Origin: Acidimicrobiia bacterium
GTDB lineage: Bacteria > Actinomycetota > Acidimicrobiia > Acidimicrobiales > Poriferisodalaceae
Assembly (NCBI GenBank): GCA_026983855.1
Contig: JALSTE010000011.1
Location: forward strand, 1-5,748
DNA: 5,748 nucleotides
Reading direction: 5' to 3'
Below are positions 4,556 through 5,748 of the stretch, in pieces (position 1 is the stretch's first letter; each line of letters opens with the position of its first letter). The position numbers and the translations under genes were made by a program. The notes under the pieces were generated by a model. That model was given only the letters and a program-made list of their open reading frames with translations. It was not told where the DNA came from and did no database searches.

Positions 4556-5436
4556 GGAACCGAGACGATCTCGGCCGGGCTCATCAGGGACCCGGCCAGG
4601 TCCCGGGTGATCGGGTGCACGTCCCTGCGGGGGACCACGATCACCAGCCGGGCCCCGGGGGCCAGACGGAGTCGGGCGTCAGCGGCGAAGGGCACCAGGT
4701 CCAGGTCGATGCCCACCGACGTCACGACCACCAGATCGGACCCGTCCTCGGCCCGGCCCACGGCCACGGCCGGTGTCGCCTCCTTCACGTTCTCCCGGGG
4801 AAGGGGGGGCTCGCCCGCCTCCAGCACCCGGGCCCCGATCAGGCGGGGGGAGGCGATCAGACGGGCCCGCAGCCATCTCTCGGCCCCGATCCTGTTCAGG
4901 GGATGGGGCTCGGCCCCGGGCCGCCGGTGGTCACCGACCTCCGCCGCCACCCGGGCCAGGGCGACGGCCACCGGCTCCCGACCGTGGATGATGGCGAAGG
5001 CCTCCCGGTCGTGGCGCCCCACCCCCACCTCCAGACGGGCTCCATCGGCGTCGACGATCACCCGGGCGATCTCCAGGCCCTGAACCTCAGCGGTGATCAC
5101 GCCGTGTTCGATCACCGGCTCGGCCCCGGCCCCGACGATCGTGGGCACCAGGGCCAGGGCGGCCGGATCGGGCACATCCGACGGGCGGTGTGGCTCGGCG
5201 AAGGCCGGAGTCAGTTCCCTCCCCCTCACCTCCCACACCTCGGGGGGGGAGACGAACTCCCCCGCCCTTCGGGCGATGAGTCCGGGTTCGTCGCCGCACA
5301 GTATGTGCACGGTCCCCGCGGAACGGGCTCGGGCCGTGGCCAGGGCCACACCGAGACCCCTGCGGGATCCCTCCTCCACCAGCACCGCCAGGGTCCCGCC
5401 CGACAGGGCGAAGGCCCCGTCGTCGTAGCTCTCCAC
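4531..5436 (-). CDS. Conserved-looking hypothetical protein between rpmE and prfA
   Basis: 301 residues from the first conventional start in frame (GTG at 5436, with GGAG 9 nt upstream). I do not recognise a named family. It has no signal peptide or transmembrane helix and one Cys (47), so it is probably a soluble cytoplasmic alpha/beta protein. Visible landmarks are DDGAFAL at 5-11, a GLGVALATARA helix at 27-37, ARRAGEF at 55-61, VWEVRGREL at 67-75, GVGRHDREAF at 138-147, HPLNRIGAERWLR at 178-190, and a hydrophobic strand followed by SVGIDLDLVPFAADARLRL at 240-258. The coding pattern continues upstream of the GTG to the rpmE stop, suggesting a start at CTG 5523 (C-TGA overlap, 330 residues). 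The TGA stop lies inside the first 51-bp repeat, so the C-terminal PDDWRDTI is repeat-encoded. Its place among rpmE, prfA and prmC suggests a housekeeping role, but no function can be assigned. Two poly-C tracts in the coding strand (4803-4809, 5242-5249) are possible slippage sites. Confidence 0.8.
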   Translation of the reverse strand: MESYDDGAFALSGGTLAVLVEEGSRRGLGVALATARARSAGTVHILCGDEPGLIARRAGEFVSPPEVWEVRGRELTPAFAEPHRPSDVPDPAALALVPTIVGAGAEPVIEHGVITAEVQGLEIARVIVDADGARLEVGVGRHDREAFAIIHGREPVAVALARVAAEVGDHRRPGAEPHPLNRIGAERWLRARLIASPRLIGARVLEAGEPPLPRENVKEATPAVAVGRAEDGSDLVVVTSVGIDLDLVPFAADARLRLAPGARLVIVVPRRDVHPITRDLAGSLMSPAEIVSVPDDWRDTI

Positions 5437-5519
5437 CTCGTCCAGCTCCAGCCCGAGCCCCTCCGATGCGAGGGTCCGGAGCTTGACCTGCCGGAGCCGA
5501 CTCAGGCGGTCGGGATCGG

Positions 5520-5748
5520 TCAGGAGGACTTGGCCCCGGACTTGCGGCGCCGCCCATAGCGCTTCTCGAAACGCTCGACCCGACCGGCGGTGTCGACGAT
5601 CTTCATCTGGCCGGTGAAGAACGGGTGGCTGGCACTGGTCAACTCGGCCTTGGCGAGGGGGTACTCCTTGCCGTCGGTCCAGGTGATGGTGTCGTTGGTC
5701 TCCACCGTCGAACGGGTGAGGAAGGCGAAGTCCGTCGAGGTGTCCTGA
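5520..5748 (-). CDS. rpmE2: 50S ribosomal protein L31, type B (zinc-independent), 5' end outside window
   Basis: 75 codons are visible, entering the window in frame without a start; about 15 N-terminal residues should lie beyond the edge. The visible protein starts QDTSTDFAFLTRST, then contains TWTDGKEYPL, the L31 signature SASHPFFTGQ, and DTAGRVERFEKRYGRR. The insertion around TWTDGKEYPL, SASHPF where type A has CxxCHPF, and the absence of any Cys mark the zinc-free type B paralogue. L31 sits at the base of the 50S central protuberance and contacts the 30S head. The tail is a basic Arg/Lys-rich extension (RRRKSGAKSS). A GTG at 5705 lies inside the conserved region and is not the start. The stop TGA overlaps a CTG that may start the next gene. 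Confidence 0.94.
   Translation of the reverse strand, partial: QDTSTDFAFLTRSTVETNDTITWTDGKEYPLAKAELTSASHPFFTGQMKIVDTAGRVERFEKRYGRRRKSGAKSS

Noticed and set aside
3779..5083. A 434-codon open frame on the plus strand containing the peptide repeat GTPSPDQTPQIVSRQSS
   Set aside because: The 51-bp array is open in several frames and makes a repeat peptide here too. The frame runs antisense to both prfA and the hypothetical gene, has low-complexity composition, and no start signal was identified.
5520..5705. rpmE starting at GTG 5705
   Set aside because: Conserved type B L31 sequence (QDTSTDFAFLTRST) continues upstream of that codon to the window edge, so the gene is truncated by the window.

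Overview
The window looks like a GC-rich Actinomycetota chromosome segment. It is most like Acidimicrobiia, but that placement is an inference from gene order and protein style rather than a search. Every gene I can support lies on the minus strand, so the text below runs from high to low coordinates. Long open frames on the plus strand are antisense shadows of high-GC genes.

Positions 5748 to 1208 hold a translation-centred operon. It contains the end of a zinc-free (type B) ribosomal protein L31, an unrecognised protein of about 300 residues, release factor 1 (prfA), a single reading frame that joins the RF1 methyltransferase PrmC to a TsaC/Sua5-type threonylcarbamoyl-AMP synthase, and a low-molecular-weight protein-tyrosine-phosphatase-like protein. 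Most junctions overlap or nearly overlap (8 nt for prfA/prmC), which suggests co-transcription and coupled translation. PrmC modifies the GGQ glutamine of RF1, so enzyme and substrate are adjacent. The TsaC half belongs to t6A tRNA modification. The exception to tight packing is the 167-nt gap before prfA, which contains three 51-bp tandem repeats. Each repeat copies the 3' end of the upstream gene.

Positions 1207 to 1 hold cell-envelope genes. A 178-nt intergenic region contains several small inverted repeats and a good actinobacterial-type promoter. It drives a small secreted protein with a signal peptide, a Thr/Gly/Asn-rich stalk and a C-terminal LAFTG sorting signal. Next comes the N-terminal part of a membrane-anchored DUF4012-like protein, cut by the window edge. 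Both genes have a -10 element exactly 7 nt before the start codon, which predicts leaderless mRNAs.

The observations most worth following are the 51-bp repeat array in front of prfA, the PrmC-TsaC fusion with an apparent internal ribosome binding site at the domain junction, the paired leaderless promoters, and the uncertain (possibly CTG) start of the gene after L31.
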